Origin: Betaproteobacteria bacterium
GTDB taxonomy: Bacteria; Pseudomonadota; Gammaproteobacteria; Burkholderiales; Casimicrobiaceae
Direction: 5' to 3'
NCBI GenBank assembly: GCA_016720425.1
Contig: JADKKQ010000006.1
Span: forward strand, 191,783 to 255,782
DNA length: 64,000 bases
Position 1 is the stretch's first letter. Each line of letters begins with the position of its first letter. Under the pieces are notes generated by a model that was given only the letters and a program-made list of their open reading frames with translations, was not told the origin of the DNA and searched no databases. This document shows positions 8,897-17,937 of this stretch, piece after piece. Position numbers and translations under genes: made by a program.

Positions 8897-9627
8897 ATCA
8901 GGCGCAGTCGTTCACGCTGGACGGTGCGGACGTTCCCTACCGGCCCGGCCAGACGATCATCCAGGCGGCGCTGGCGGCGGGGCGCTACATCCCGCACCTG
9001 TGCTACCACCCGGAGTTCAAGCCGCACGGCAGCTGCAAGCTGTGCACGGTCAAGGTCGACGGCCGCGACATGGCTGCGTGCACCACGCCCGCGGCGCCGG
9101 GCATCGCGGTCGAGAGCGACACGCAGGAGATCAACGACCAGCGGCGCATGCTGGTGCAGATGCTGTTCGTCGAGGGCAACCACTTCTGCCCCTCCTGCGA
9201 GCAGAGCGGCAACTGCATGCTGCAGGCGGTCGCGTACGACCTCGGCGTGATGAGTCCGCGGTTCTCGCACCTGTACCCGAGCCGGCCGGTCGACGCATCG
9301 CATCCGGAGATCCTGCTCGACTTCGACCGCTGCATCCTCTGCGAGCTGTGCATCCGCGCCAGCGCCGAGGTCGACCGCAAAAGCGTCTTCGCGCTGTCGG
9401 GTCGCGGCATCACCAAGCGCCTGATCGTCAACGCGGCATCGGGGCGCCTCGCCGACACCAACCTGGCCGCGAGCGACAAGGCGACGCAGGTCTGCCCGGT
9501 CGGCGTCATCCTGCGCAAGGGAGGGGCGTTCGCCGTTCCGATCGGCAAGCGCAAGTACGACCTGAAGCCGATCAGCGCGCGGGCGCTGGAGGACGCGCCC
9601 CGGCCGCCGGGAGCTCGCCATGGTTGA
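8893..9627 (+). CDS. hoxU: NAD-reducing hydrogenase iron-sulfur subunit HoxU
   Basis: This 244-residue NuoG-type subunit relays electrons between HoxF and the HoxYH hydrogenase. It carries a ferredoxin-like 2Fe-2S set (CYHPEF, GSCKLC and a later AACTTP), the His-Cys3 4Fe-4S site (HFCPSCEQSGNC), and a further 4Fe-4S set (CILCELC with CPVG). It starts inside the hoxF stop and ends 8 nt past the hoxY start, which indicates translational coupling. Confidence 0.95.
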   Translation: MNQAQSFTLDGADVPYRPGQTIIQAALAAGRYIPHLCYHPEFKPHGSCKLCTVKVDGRDMAACTTPAAPGIAVESDTQEINDQRRMLVQMLFVEGNHFCPSCEQSGNCMLQAVAYDLGVMSPRFSHLYPSRPVDASHPEILLDFDRCILCELCIRASAEVDRKSVFALSGRGITKRLIVNAASGRLADTNLAASDKATQVCPVGVILRKGGAFAVPIGKRKYDLKPISARALEDAPRPPGARHG

Positions 9628-10171
9628 GACCAAGCCGCGCAAGCTGCGCATCGCCACGACCTCGCTCGCCGGCTGCTTCGGCTGCCACATGTCGTTCCTC
9701 GACATCGACGAGCGGCTGTTCGATCTCGTCGAGCTCGTGGAGTTCGACCGCTCGCCGATCACCGACATCAAGCACTGCGGCCGCTGCGACGTGGGCATCA
9801 TCGAGGGCGGGGTCTGCAACGCCGAGAACGTCCACGTGCTGCGCGAGTTTCGCGTCAACTGCAAGATCCTGATCGCCATCGGCGCCTGCGCGCTGAACGG
9901 CGGCCTGCCGGCGCAGCGCAATCACCTCGACCTGCGCGACTGCCTGCAGGAGGTCTACGCGACCGAGGCGAGCCTCTCCTCGGGCGGGATTCCCAACGAT
10001 CCGGAGCTGCCGCTGCCGCTCGACAAGGTCCACCCGCTGCACGAGGTGGTCAAGATCGACTACTTCCTTCCGGGCTGCCCGCCGTCGGGGGACGCGATCT
10101 GGCGCTTCGTGAACGACCTCCTGGCCGGGCGCACGCCGCGGCTGCCGCACGAACTCATGCACTACGACTGA
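9620..10171 (+). CDS. hoxY: NAD-reducing hydrogenase small subunit HoxY
   Basis: This 183-residue protein has the proximal 4Fe-4S cysteines in LAGCFGCHMSFLD (near residue 20), a central cysteine in HCGRCDVG, GACALNGG and GCPPSGD. It has no twin-arginine signal, so it belongs to the cytoplasmic group 3 type of small subunit rather than a membrane-bound hydrogenase. It pairs with HoxH. Confidence 0.95.
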   Translation: MVETKPRKLRIATTSLAGCFGCHMSFLDIDERLFDLVELVEFDRSPITDIKHCGRCDVGIIEGGVCNAENVHVLREFRVNCKILIAIGACALNGGLPAQRNHLDLRDCLQEVYATEASLSSGGIPNDPELPLPLDKVHPLHEVVKIDYFLPGCPPSGDAIWRFVNDLLAGRTPRLPHELMHYD

Positions 10172-10237
10172 ACGGCGCCGCGCCGCGGCGCCACGCGCCG
10201 GCCGCCCGTCGCCCGACCGCGAACGAGGAGCACCCCG

Positions 10238-11710
10238 ATGACCTTCGATCTGGAAACCGCCGCCAATCCGCAGGGACTGCGCCGCGTCGCCATCGACCCC
10301 GTGTCCCGCGTCGAGGGCCACGGCAAGGTGACGCTGCTGCTCGACGCCGACGACCGGGTCCACCAGGTCCGGCTGCACATCGTCGAGTTCCGCGGCTTCG
10401 AGAAGTTCATCCAGGGCCGGCCCTACTGGGAGGTCCCGGTGATGGTGCAGCGGCTCTGCGGCATCTGCCCGGTCAGCCACCACCTCGCCGCGTCGAAGGC
10501 GATGGACCAGATCGTCGGCGCCCGCAAGGTCACGCCGACCGCCGACAAGATCCGCCGCCTGATGCACTTCGGCCAGATCCTGCAGTCGCACGCGCTGCAC
10601 TTCTTCCACCTCTGCTCGCCCGATCTGCTGTTCGGCTTCGACAGCGACGTCGCGAAGCGCAACATCGTCGGCGTCGCGCAGGCGCATCCCGACATCGCCA
10701 AGCGCGGCGTGCTGCTGAGGAAGTACGGGCAGGAGGTGATCCGGATGACCGCCGGCAAGCGGGTCCACGGCACCGGCTCGGTCCCCGGAGGCGTCAACAA
10801 GTCGCTGGCCGAGAGCGAGCGCGCGGCGCTGCTGAAGGACGTCTACCAGATGATCGCCTGGAGCCGCGACGCGGTGCGGCTCGTGAAGGAGCTGTTCGAG
10901 AAGAACCTCGCCTTCTACGAGGCGTTCGGGCGCTTCCGCGCCAACAGCCTGTGCCTCGTCCGCGGCGACGGCGCGATGGACCTCTACCACGGCGGCCTGC
11001 GCGCGCGCGACGCCGACGGCAAGACGCTGTTCGACCACGTCGAGTACTCGACCTACTGGGACTACCTGCTCGAGGACGTGAAGCCCTGGTCGTACATGAA
11101 GTTCCCGTTCCTGCGCTCGCTCGGGCCGGACGAAGGCTGGTACCGCGTCGGGCCGCTCGCGAGGGTGGCGGGTTGCGACTTCATTCCCACGCCACTCGCC
11201 GACCGCGAGCGGCAGGACTTCCTCGCCTACGATGGCGGCAACGCGGCGGGCGCGACGCTGGGCTACCACTGGGCGCGGATGATCGAGATGCTGCACGCCG
11301 CCGAGGGCATCAAGGACCTGCTGCACGACGACGACATCACCGGCAGCGAGCTCATGACCCGCGGCGAGCGCGCCGGCCGCGGCATCGGCATGATCGAGGC
11401 GCCGCGCGGCACGCTGATCCACCACTACCGGGTGAACGAGGACGATCAGGTCGTGCGCGCCAACCTCATCGTCTCGACCACGCACAACAACCAGGCGATG
11501 AACGAGGCGATCCGCCAGGTGGCACGGCAGTACCTCGACGGAAAGAAGCTGACCGAGGGGCTGCTGAACCACATCGAGGTGGCGATCCGCTGCTTCGACC
11601 CCTGCCTGTCCTGCGCGACGCACGCCCTCGGCCGCATGCCGCTCGCCGTCGAGCTGGTCGACGCCGACGGCCGCGTGGTCGACGAGCTGGCGCGCGGTGG
11701 CGACGAGTGA
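10238..11710 (+). CDS. hoxH: NAD-reducing hydrogenase large subunit HoxH
   Basis: This 490-residue catalytic subunit binds the Ni-Fe(CN)2CO centre through RLCGICPVSHH (L1, about residue 70) and DPCLSCATH (L2). The sequence continues past the L2 histidine for about 28 residues (ALGRMPL onward), the extension that a maturation endopeptidase removes after nickel insertion. A GAGGAG site precedes the ATG. The gene for that protease follows directly. The Hyp nickel/iron maturation genes are not in this window. Confidence 0.96.
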   Translation: MTFDLETAANPQGLRRVAIDPVSRVEGHGKVTLLLDADDRVHQVRLHIVEFRGFEKFIQGRPYWEVPVMVQRLCGICPVSHHLAASKAMDQIVGARKVTPTADKIRRLMHFGQILQSHALHFFHLCSPDLLFGFDSDVAKRNIVGVAQAHPDIAKRGVLLRKYGQEVIRMTAGKRVHGTGSVPGGVNKSLAESERAALLKDVYQMIAWSRDAVRLVKELFEKNLAFYEAFGRFRANSLCLVRGDGAMDLYHGGLRARDADGKTLFDHVEYSTYWDYLLEDVKPWSYMKFPFLRSLGPDEGWYRVGPLARVAGCDFIPTPLADRERQDFLAYDGGNAAGATLGYHWARMIEMLHAAEGIKDLLHDDDITGSELMTRGERAGRGIGMIEAPRGTLIHHYRVNEDDQVVRANLIVSTTHNNQAMNEAIRQVARQYLDGKKLTEGLLNHIEVAIRCFDPCLSCATHALGRMPLAVELVDADGRVVDELARGGDE

Positions 11711-11740
11711 GCAACGCTGCAATCCGCCCGCGCAGTAGAG

Positions 11741-12280
11741 TTGTTCACGGGTCCTGAGGTGGCGGGCCGGGTCGCGCCGGTCCTGGTGTTCGCCTGCGGC
11801 AACCCCAGCCGCGGCGACGACGCGCTCGGGCCGGCGTTCATCGCCCGCGTCGAGGCGCTGCTCGCGGACGAGATCCGGCAGGGTGAGCTCGAGCTGCTGA
11901 CCGACTTCCAGCTGCAGGCCGAGCACGCGCTCGATCTCGTGGGCCGGGAGCAGGTGGTGTTCGTCGACGCCAGCGTCGCCTGCGTCGCCCCCTTTGCCTG
12001 GACCGAGGTGCAGCCCGCGCGCGACGTCACCTGGTCGACCCACGTGATGTCGCCGGCCGCGGTGCTCGCCACCTTCCGCGCGATCGACGACCGCGAGCCG
12101 CCGCCCTGCCGCGTGCTCGCCATCCGCGGTCGGGCGTTCGAGCTCGGCGCGCCGCTTTCGGCGCCGGCGGCCGACCACCTCGCGGCAGCCGTCGACTTCT
12201 TCGTCGGCTGGCTCGCCGCTCGGGCGGGCGGCCGCGCGGCGGCGGGGGCCGCAGTGGCGGACGAATCGCGTTGCGGCTGA
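11741..12280 (+). CDS. hoxW: Hydrogenase maturation endopeptidase (HoxW type)
   Basis: This is a roughly 175-180-residue protease of the HyaD/HybD/HoxW family. It has the N-terminal GNPSRGDDALGP motif, with an acidic nickel-sensing residue, and a second acidic site in VFVDAS. It would cut the HoxH C-terminal extension. The start is uncertain: a TTG at 11741 gives the longest form, and an in-frame GTG at 11759 lies closer to the conserved core. Neither has a clear ribosome site. Confidence 0.85.
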   Translation: MFTGPEVAGRVAPVLVFACGNPSRGDDALGPAFIARVEALLADEIRQGELELLTDFQLQAEHALDLVGREQVVFVDASVACVAPFAWTEVQPARDVTWSTHVMSPAAVLATFRAIDDREPPPCRVLAIRGRAFELGAPLSAPAADHLAAAVDFFVGWLAARAGGRAAAGAAVADESRCG

Positions 12281-12360
12281 TCGGCCTCCGGCGCGTACCC
12301 GACCTCGATGCCCGACCGGGGCTCCTGGCGGCTCCTCGGAGGTGCGGCGTCGCGTGCCGG

Positions 12361-12394
12361 TTCGCTCGGCCGTGAGTCGGGATAGACTGGCGGC
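12361..12394 (+). promoter_or_regulatory. Promoter of egtD, apparently leaderless
   Basis: A TAGACT -10 element (12383-12388) with a weak -35 (TTCGCT, 12361-12366, 16-nt spacer) lies so close to the egtD ATG (6 nt) that transcription would start at or next to the start codon. No Shine-Dalgarno is present. Confidence 0.5.
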
Positions 12395-13393
12395 ATGGCT
12401 TCGGACCGCCCGATGAGAACGCCCCGCTTCCTGCAACTGCGCCGCGACGATCAGGCCGCGGTGCGCGCCGAGCTGCTGCGCGGCCTGACGGCGCCGGCCG
12501 CCACGACGTCGCCCAAGTATCTGTACGACGCCCTGGGGTCGCGCCTGTTCGAGGCGATCACCGAGCTCCCCGAATACGATCTGACGCGCAACGAGGCCGC
12601 GATCTTCGCCGCCCGGGCCGAGGCGATGTCGGCCCGGGTGCCCGGCGGGGCGACGTGGATCGACCTGGGCGCCGGCAATTGCTGCAAGGCCGCCCGCCTG
12701 TTCCCGCGCTTCGCCCCGCGGCGCTACGTGGCGGTGGACATCGCGGTCGACTTCCTGCAGAGCGCACTCGAAACGCTGCAGCGCCAGCACCCGGAGCTCG
12801 AGATCGTGGGCCTGGGACTGGATTTCTCCACGCGACTGGAATTGCCCGCCGGGGCGGTCGACGCCGACGGCGCGCGGGTGCTGTTCTATCCCGGCTCCAG
12901 CATCGGCAACTTCACGCCGGCCGAGGCGCAGGTGTTCCTGCGCAGCGTGCACGCCGCCTGCGGCACGGCAGCCGGCAGCGGCCTGCTGATCGGCGTCGAC
13001 CTGGTCAGGGACGCGGCTGCGCTCGAAGCCGCCTACGACGACGCACTCGGCGTGACCGCGGCCTTCAACCGCAACCTGCTGCTGCACGTCAACCGCCTCG
13101 CGGGCACCGACTTCGCCGTGCGCGACTGGTCGCACGTCGCGGTGTTCAATGCCGCGCGGTCGCGGATCGAGATGCACCTGCAGGCGCGCCGCGACCTGAC
13201 GGTGCGCTGGGCCGGCGGCGAGCGGGCGTTTGCGGCCGGCGAGCGCATCCACACCGAGAATTCCTGCAAGTGGACGCTGCCGGACTTCGAGGCGCTGCTG
13301 ACGCAGGCGGGTTTCGCGCGTGGCGAAAGCTGGACCGACGACGCCCGTCGCTTCGCGGTGGTCTGGGCGCCGGCCGCCGCCGCGCCGCGATGA
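12395..13393 (+). CDS. egtD: L-histidine N-alpha-methyltransferase EgtD
   Basis: This 332-residue SAM-dependent enzyme trimethylates histidine to hercynine, the shared precursor of ergothioneine and selenoneine. Family features seen are KYLYDALGSRLFEAITELPEYDLTRNE (given in part: SRLFEAITELPEYDLTR), the SAM loop IDLGAGNCCKA (about 88), VAVDIAVDFL, the FYPGSSIGNF motif and the C-terminal IHTENSCKW histidine-binding segment. The gene is convergent with the SenA/EgtB gene and 47 nt from its stop. Its promoter appears leaderless. Confidence 0.95.
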   Translation: MASDRPMRTPRFLQLRRDDQAAVRAELLRGLTAPAATTSPKYLYDALGSRLFEAITELPEYDLTRNEAAIFAARAEAMSARVPGGATWIDLGAGNCCKAARLFPRFAPRRYVAVDIAVDFLQSALETLQRQHPELEIVGLGLDFSTRLELPAGAVDADGARVLFYPGSSIGNFTPAEAQVFLRSVHAACGTAAGSGLLIGVDLVRDAAALEAAYDDALGVTAAFNRNLLLHVNRLAGTDFAVRDWSHVAVFNAARSRIEMHLQARRDLTVRWAGGERAFAAGERIHTENSCKWTLPDFEALLTQAGFARGESWTDDARRFAVVWAPAAAAPR

Positions 13394-13440
13394 CCGCTGC
13401 GTCTTTTCCTGCGGCCGGGGAAGGTGCCGGCCCGACGGTG

Positions 13441-14587
13441 TCAGCGCGCCGAGCGAAAGCCGGCGAAGATGTCGCGCCGCTCGGGCGGGAAGTAGTTGCG
13501 GTAGCGCGGGCAGAGCAGGTGCGCCGAGGTGGCCGCGCAGGCGCCGCGCAACACCCGTCGGCTGCCGAACCAGGGCGCCGAGTAGTCGCGATAGGGGTGG
13601 GCTGCGAAGCCGGGGTAGGGCAGGAAGGGGCTGGCGGTCCACTCCCACACCTCGCCCCAGCCGAACTCCGGCGCGGTCAGCGCCGCGCACTCCCACTCCG
13701 CCTCGGTGGGCAGCCGGCGCCCGGCCCAGCGGCACCACGCCCGGGCGTCGTCCCAATCGAGGTGCACCGCCGGCGCACCCGGATCGAGCGGCTCCCAGCG
13801 GCCGAAGCGGTGTGCCTGCCACTGCCCGTCCCGGTGGCGCAGATGCGGGGGCAGCCGGTGACCCGTCGCCTCGACGAAGGGCAGGTAGCGCGCCCAGCCG
13901 ACCGGCGCCGCGTCGATGTGGAAGGCATCGAGCGCGACGTCGGTCGCGCCCTGCTCGTTGTCGAAGGCGAAGCCGGCGTCGTCGCTGCCCAGCCGCCAGC
14001 GCTGCGCCGTCACCGCCACTTCGGTCGGGGCGCCCGCGGGCCCCGCGGGATGGCCGCGCCGCAGCGCCGCGGGGAGGTCGACGTCCAGTGCCTGCGCCAT
14101 GTAGACCGAAGCCTCGGCGTGCATGTCCTCGTGCAGCAGCACCAGCCGCCAGAAGTAGAGCGCGTCGTCGTCCGACCCCGCCCCGTCGAGCAGCGCCAGC
14201 GTGTCCGCCAGCACGAGCTCGAGATAGCGGCGGGTGGCGTCGAGGTCGGGCAAGGGCAGGTCCCAGCGACTCGCATGGGCGACGACGCTGGAGTTGTACA
14301 GCGCGTCGGCGCCCGGCAGGCGCGAAGCTTCGCGCGGATGCTCGGGGTCGCAGGCCGTGCCCCGCGCGCGCTGCCGGTTGCGCGCGATCCACCACTCCTG
14401 GAACCAGCCGACGTGGCCCAGTTCCCACAGCGGCGGATTGAGCTCGGCGACACGGGGAACGCGCAGGTCGGGTCGGGCGCGCTGCCAGGCGGCGATCAGG
14501 CCGAGCGTGCGCTCGCGCGTCGCGCGCAGGGCGCGGGCCAGCGTGTCCGCATCCGCCTGTCGGACGCTCGTTGCCTTCCAGTCAGTC
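13441..14587 (-). CDS. senA: EgtB-family non-haem iron synthase; selenoneine synthase SenA by context
   Basis: The coding frame begins at the GTG whose first base is 14589, giving 382 residues. A DinB-like N-terminal half carries the three iron histidines, H59 (LGHVGWF) and H153/H157 in HEDMHAE. A formylglycine-generating-enzyme-like C-terminal half follows (PTEAEWECAA, GWGEVWEWTASPF, VLRGACAAT). EgtB enzymes join a thiol to hercynine; SenA enzymes use a selenosugar. The presence of SenB and SelD next door favours SenA, but fold and motifs alone do not separate the two. The senB start is only 14 nt away on the other strand. Confidence 0.85.
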
Positions 14588-14603
14588 ACGCCGATCGCCG
14601 GTG

Positions 14604-15584
14604 ATGAATCGTGCTCGGGTGGTGATCATAAGTCCCGCGCTGGCCGACGCCAACAACGGCAACTGGCAGACCGCGCGGCGCTGGCAGCGCATGCTGGCCG
14701 CGCGCCATGCCGTTCGCATCGCGCGCGAGTGGCCCGACGCGCAGGCCGCGGGCGACCAGGTGATGCTGGCGCTGCACGCGCGGCGCTCCGCGCCCGCCAT
14801 CGCCGCCTGGGCCGCGCAGCGGGGCGGCGAGCGGCTGGCGGTGGTGCTGACCGGAACCGACCTCTATCGCGACATCCTCACCGACGCGGCGGCACAGCGG
14901 TCGCTGGCGCTGGCACGCACGCTGGTGCTGCTGCACGAACTGGGTCCGCGGGCGCTGCCCGAGGCGCTGCGCGCCAAGGCACGGGTGATTCGGCAGTCGA
15001 CCACCGCGCGGGCGCCGCAGGTCAAGACCGGGCGGCACCTGCGCGCCCTGATGGTGGGCCATCTGCGCAGCGAGAAGGACCCGCTGACGCTGCTGGCCGC
15101 GGCGCGCTTGCTGCGCGACGAGCCGCGGATCCGGATCGACCACGTGGGGGCGGCGCTGGACGCGGCGCTGGGCCGGGCCGCCCGGGCGACCGGGCGGGAT
15201 TGTCCGGCCTACCGCTGGCTGGGCGCGCAGCCGCACGAGGCCACGCGGCGGCGCATCCAGCGGGCGCACGTGCTGGTGCATGCCAGCCGCATCGAGGGTG
15301 GCGCCCACGTGGTGATGGAGGCGGTGTGCAGCGGCACGCCGGTGCTGGCCTCGCGCATCGACGGCAACGTCGGGATGCTGGGTGCCGACTATGCCGGATA
15401 CTTCGCGCCGGGCGACGCCCTGGCGCTGGCCGCGCTGTTGCGGGAAGCCTGGCACACGCGGGACGCGCCGCAGGGACTGCTGCCGCGCCTGGCGGCACAG
15501 TGCGCGCGGCGCGCGCCGCTGTTCGCCCCCGATGCCGAGCGGCAGGCGCTGTTCGAGCTGGTGGCGTCGCTGGGAACGGATTGA
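14604..15584 (+). CDS. senB: SenB-type glycosyltransferase (selenosugar synthase)
   Basis: This 326-residue GT-B-fold glycosyltransferase has a short N-terminal half (VVIISPALADANNGNW, LTGTDLYRD) and a group-1-type donor site HASRIEGGAHVVMEAVCSGTP containing an E-x7-E pair. This compact family is the one found beside selD and egtB homologues. The characterised SenB makes a selenosugar from selenophosphate and a UDP-sugar (established for senABC clusters). ATG at 14604 is chosen over GTG 14601. Its TGA is followed immediately by the ATG of the SelD fusion gene, so the two are translationally coupled. Confidence 0.85.
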   Translation: MNRARVVIISPALADANNGNWQTARRWQRMLAARHAVRIAREWPDAQAAGDQVMLALHARRSAPAIAAWAAQRGGERLAVVLTGTDLYRDILTDAAAQRSLALARTLVLLHELGPRALPEALRAKARVIRQSTTARAPQVKTGRHLRALMVGHLRSEKDPLTLLAAARLLRDEPRIRIDHVGAALDAALGRAARATGRDCPAYRWLGAQPHEATRRRIQRAHVLVHASRIEGGAHVVMEAVCSGTPVLASRIDGNVGMLGADYAGYFAPGDALALAALLREAWHTRDAPQGLLPRLAAQCARRAPLFAPDAERQALFELVASLGTD

Positions 15585-17871
15585 ATGCAGCCAGCCGAGC
15601 AACCGGTGCTGCGCGACATCGTGCTGGTCGGCGGGGGCCACAGCCACGTCGGCGTGCTGCGGCGCTTCGGCATGAAGCCCGAGCCCGGCGTGCGCCTCAC
15701 CGTGATCTGCAACACCGTGGACACGCCGTACTCGGGCATGCTGCCCGGGTACGTCGCGGGCCACTACGGCTACGACGACGTGCACATCGACCTGCCCCGG
15801 CTGGCCGCGTTCGCCGGCGCCCGCTTCTTCCACGACGAGGTCGTCGGGCTCGACCGCGCCGCGGGCAAGGTGCTCTGCCGCGAGCGGCCGCCGGTGGCCT
15901 ACGACCTGTGCTCGATCAACGTCGGCTCGACGCCGCAGGTGTCCCGGGTGCCGGGGGCCGCCGAGCACGCGGTGCCGGTGAAGCCGATTCCGCGCTTCGA
16001 CGCCCGCTGGCTGGCGCTGCTCGACCGGGTGCGGCAGCACGCCGGCCGCACGACGATCGCGCTGGTCGGCGGCGGCGCCGGAGGCGTCGAGCTGACGCTG
16101 TCGATGCAGTATCGGCTGCGCCACGAGCTGCGCGCGATCGGCCGCGATCCCGACGACCTGGAGTTCCACCTGTTCACCCGCGACGCCGAGATCATGACCA
16201 CCCACAACGGCTGGGTGCGCCGCCGCTTCACCCGCGTGCTGGCGCGGCGCGGCGTGCGGCTGCACGCCCGGGGCCGAGGTGCGCGCAGTGACCGCGGGCG
16301 GGCTGACGACCGTCGGTGGCGAAGCGCTGGCGGCCGACGAAGTGGTCTGGGTCACGCAGGCCGGCGGCCCCGCCTGGCTCGCGGACACCGGCCTCGCCCT
16401 CGACGCCGACGGATTCGTCGCCGTCGACGAATTCCTGCGCAGCAGCGACCCGCGGGTGTTCGCCGCCGGCGACGTGGCCGCCTACACCCGGCGCCCGCTG
16501 GAGAAGGCCGGCGTGTTCGCGGTGCGCATGGGCATGCCGCTGGCCGACAACCTGCGCCGGGCCGCGCGCGGCGAGCCGCTGCGCGCCTACCGGCCGCAAC
16601 GCCGTTGGCTGGCGCTGATCAGCACCGGCGATCGGCACGCGGTGGCCTCGCGCGGGCCGATCGGCTTCGCCGGCGACTGGGTCTGGCGGTGGAAGGACAG
16701 CATCGACCGGCGCTTCATGCGCCGCTTCGGCGAGTTCCCCGCGATGGCGGCCCCGCCGGCGGCGAGCGTCGCGAAGGTGTCGCTCACCGCCGACGAGGCG
16801 CAGCAGGCGATCTCGGCGGTTGCGATGCGCTGCGGCGGCTGCGGGGCCAAGGTCGGCGCCACGGTGCTGTCGCGCGCGCTGGGCGCGCTGCGGCCGGTCG
16901 AGCGCGACGACGTGGTGATCGGCCTCCACGCGCCCGACGACGCCGCCGTGGTTCGGGTGCCGCCCGGGATGGCCATGGTCCACACCGTCGACTTCTTCCG
17001 CGCCTTCATCGACGACCCCTGGGTGTTCGGGAAGATCGCGGCCAACCACGCGCTGGGCGACATCTACGCGATGGGCGGCGAGCCGCAGTCGGCCACCGCG
17101 ATCGTGACCGTGCCGCCAGGTCTGGAAGCCAAGGTCGAGGAACTGCTGTTCCAGATGATGAGCGGCGCGATCGACGTGCTGAACGCCGCGAACTGCGCGC
17201 TGGTCGGCGGGCACACCGGCGAAGGGAAGGAGCTGGCGCTGGGCTTCGCCGTCAACGGCCTGGTCGACGCGGCGATGGCGACGGTGCTGCGCAAGGGCGG
17301 GCTGCGTCCGGGCGACGCGCTGCTGCTGACCAAGCCGATCGGCACCGGCACGCTGTTCGCCGCGCAGGCGCGTGCGACCTCGGTGCCGGGCTTTCGCGGC
17401 CGGTGGATCGACGCGGCGCTCGACTCGATGGTGGCGTCCAACCGCGCCGGCGCGCAGGTCCTGCTGCAGCACGGGGCCACCGCCTGCACCGACCTCACCG
17501 GGTTCGGCCTCCTCGGGCACCTGGTGGAAATGACCCGGCCGTCGGCGGTCGATGCCGAGATCGATCTGTCGGCGCTGCCGGTGCTGGCGGGCGCCGAGGC
17601 GTGCGTGGCCGCGGGCATCGCCAGCTCGCTGGCGCCGGCCAACGTGCGGCTGCGCCGGGCGCTGCGCAACCAGGCCGAGTTCGTCGACCATCCGCGCTAT
17701 GCGCTGCTGTTCGACCCGCAGACCGCCGGCGGCCTGCTCGCCGGAGTCCCGGCGGCGCGCGCCCCGGCCTGCGTGGACGCGTTGCGCGCCGCCGGCTATC
17801 CGCAGACGGCGGTCATCGGCCGCATCCTGCCCGCCGGGGACGCGCTGGAGCCGGTACTGCTGCGGGACTGA
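15585..17871 (+). CDS. senC: NDH-like oxidoreductase fused to selenide,water dikinase (SelD/SenC), frameshifted
   Basis: The first part (about residues 1-365) is a two-dinucleotide-fold FAD/NAD(P) oxidoreductase (VLVGGGHSHVGVLR, LVGGGAGGVELTL, VFAAGDVAAY). The second (about 400-761) is a complete SelD domain with catalytic CGGCGAK (codons from 16831), APDDAAVV, GDIYAMGG, GGHTGEGKE and DLTGFGLLGH. SelD makes selenophosphate from selenide and ATP; here it should feed SenB. The length of 2287 nt is one over a multiple of three. The frame changes in the CCCGGGG run at 16267-16273, and dropping one C there gives the expected sequence HAGAEVRAV. This may be a sequencing error or a true mutation. 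The fusion itself is known in other SelD proteins. Confidence 0.85.
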
Positions 17872-17937
17872 ACGCGATCACCGAACGACCTTCGCGCTGC
17901 GCACTCCGGTGTTCGCCCTTGGGGCGGCCCTTCAGAC

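Noticed and set aside
9572..14428. Very long open frame on the minus strand across hoxY, hoxH and egtD
   Set aside because: Its product is a low-complexity Arg/Ala/Gly sequence with no domain. It is the shadow expected opposite GC-rich genes, and the plus strand encodes recognised enzymes.
13441..14589. Calling the EgtB-like enzyme simply ergothioneine synthase
   Set aside because: The adjacent SenB-type glycosyltransferase and SelD have no role in ergothioneine synthesis; kept as an alternative only.
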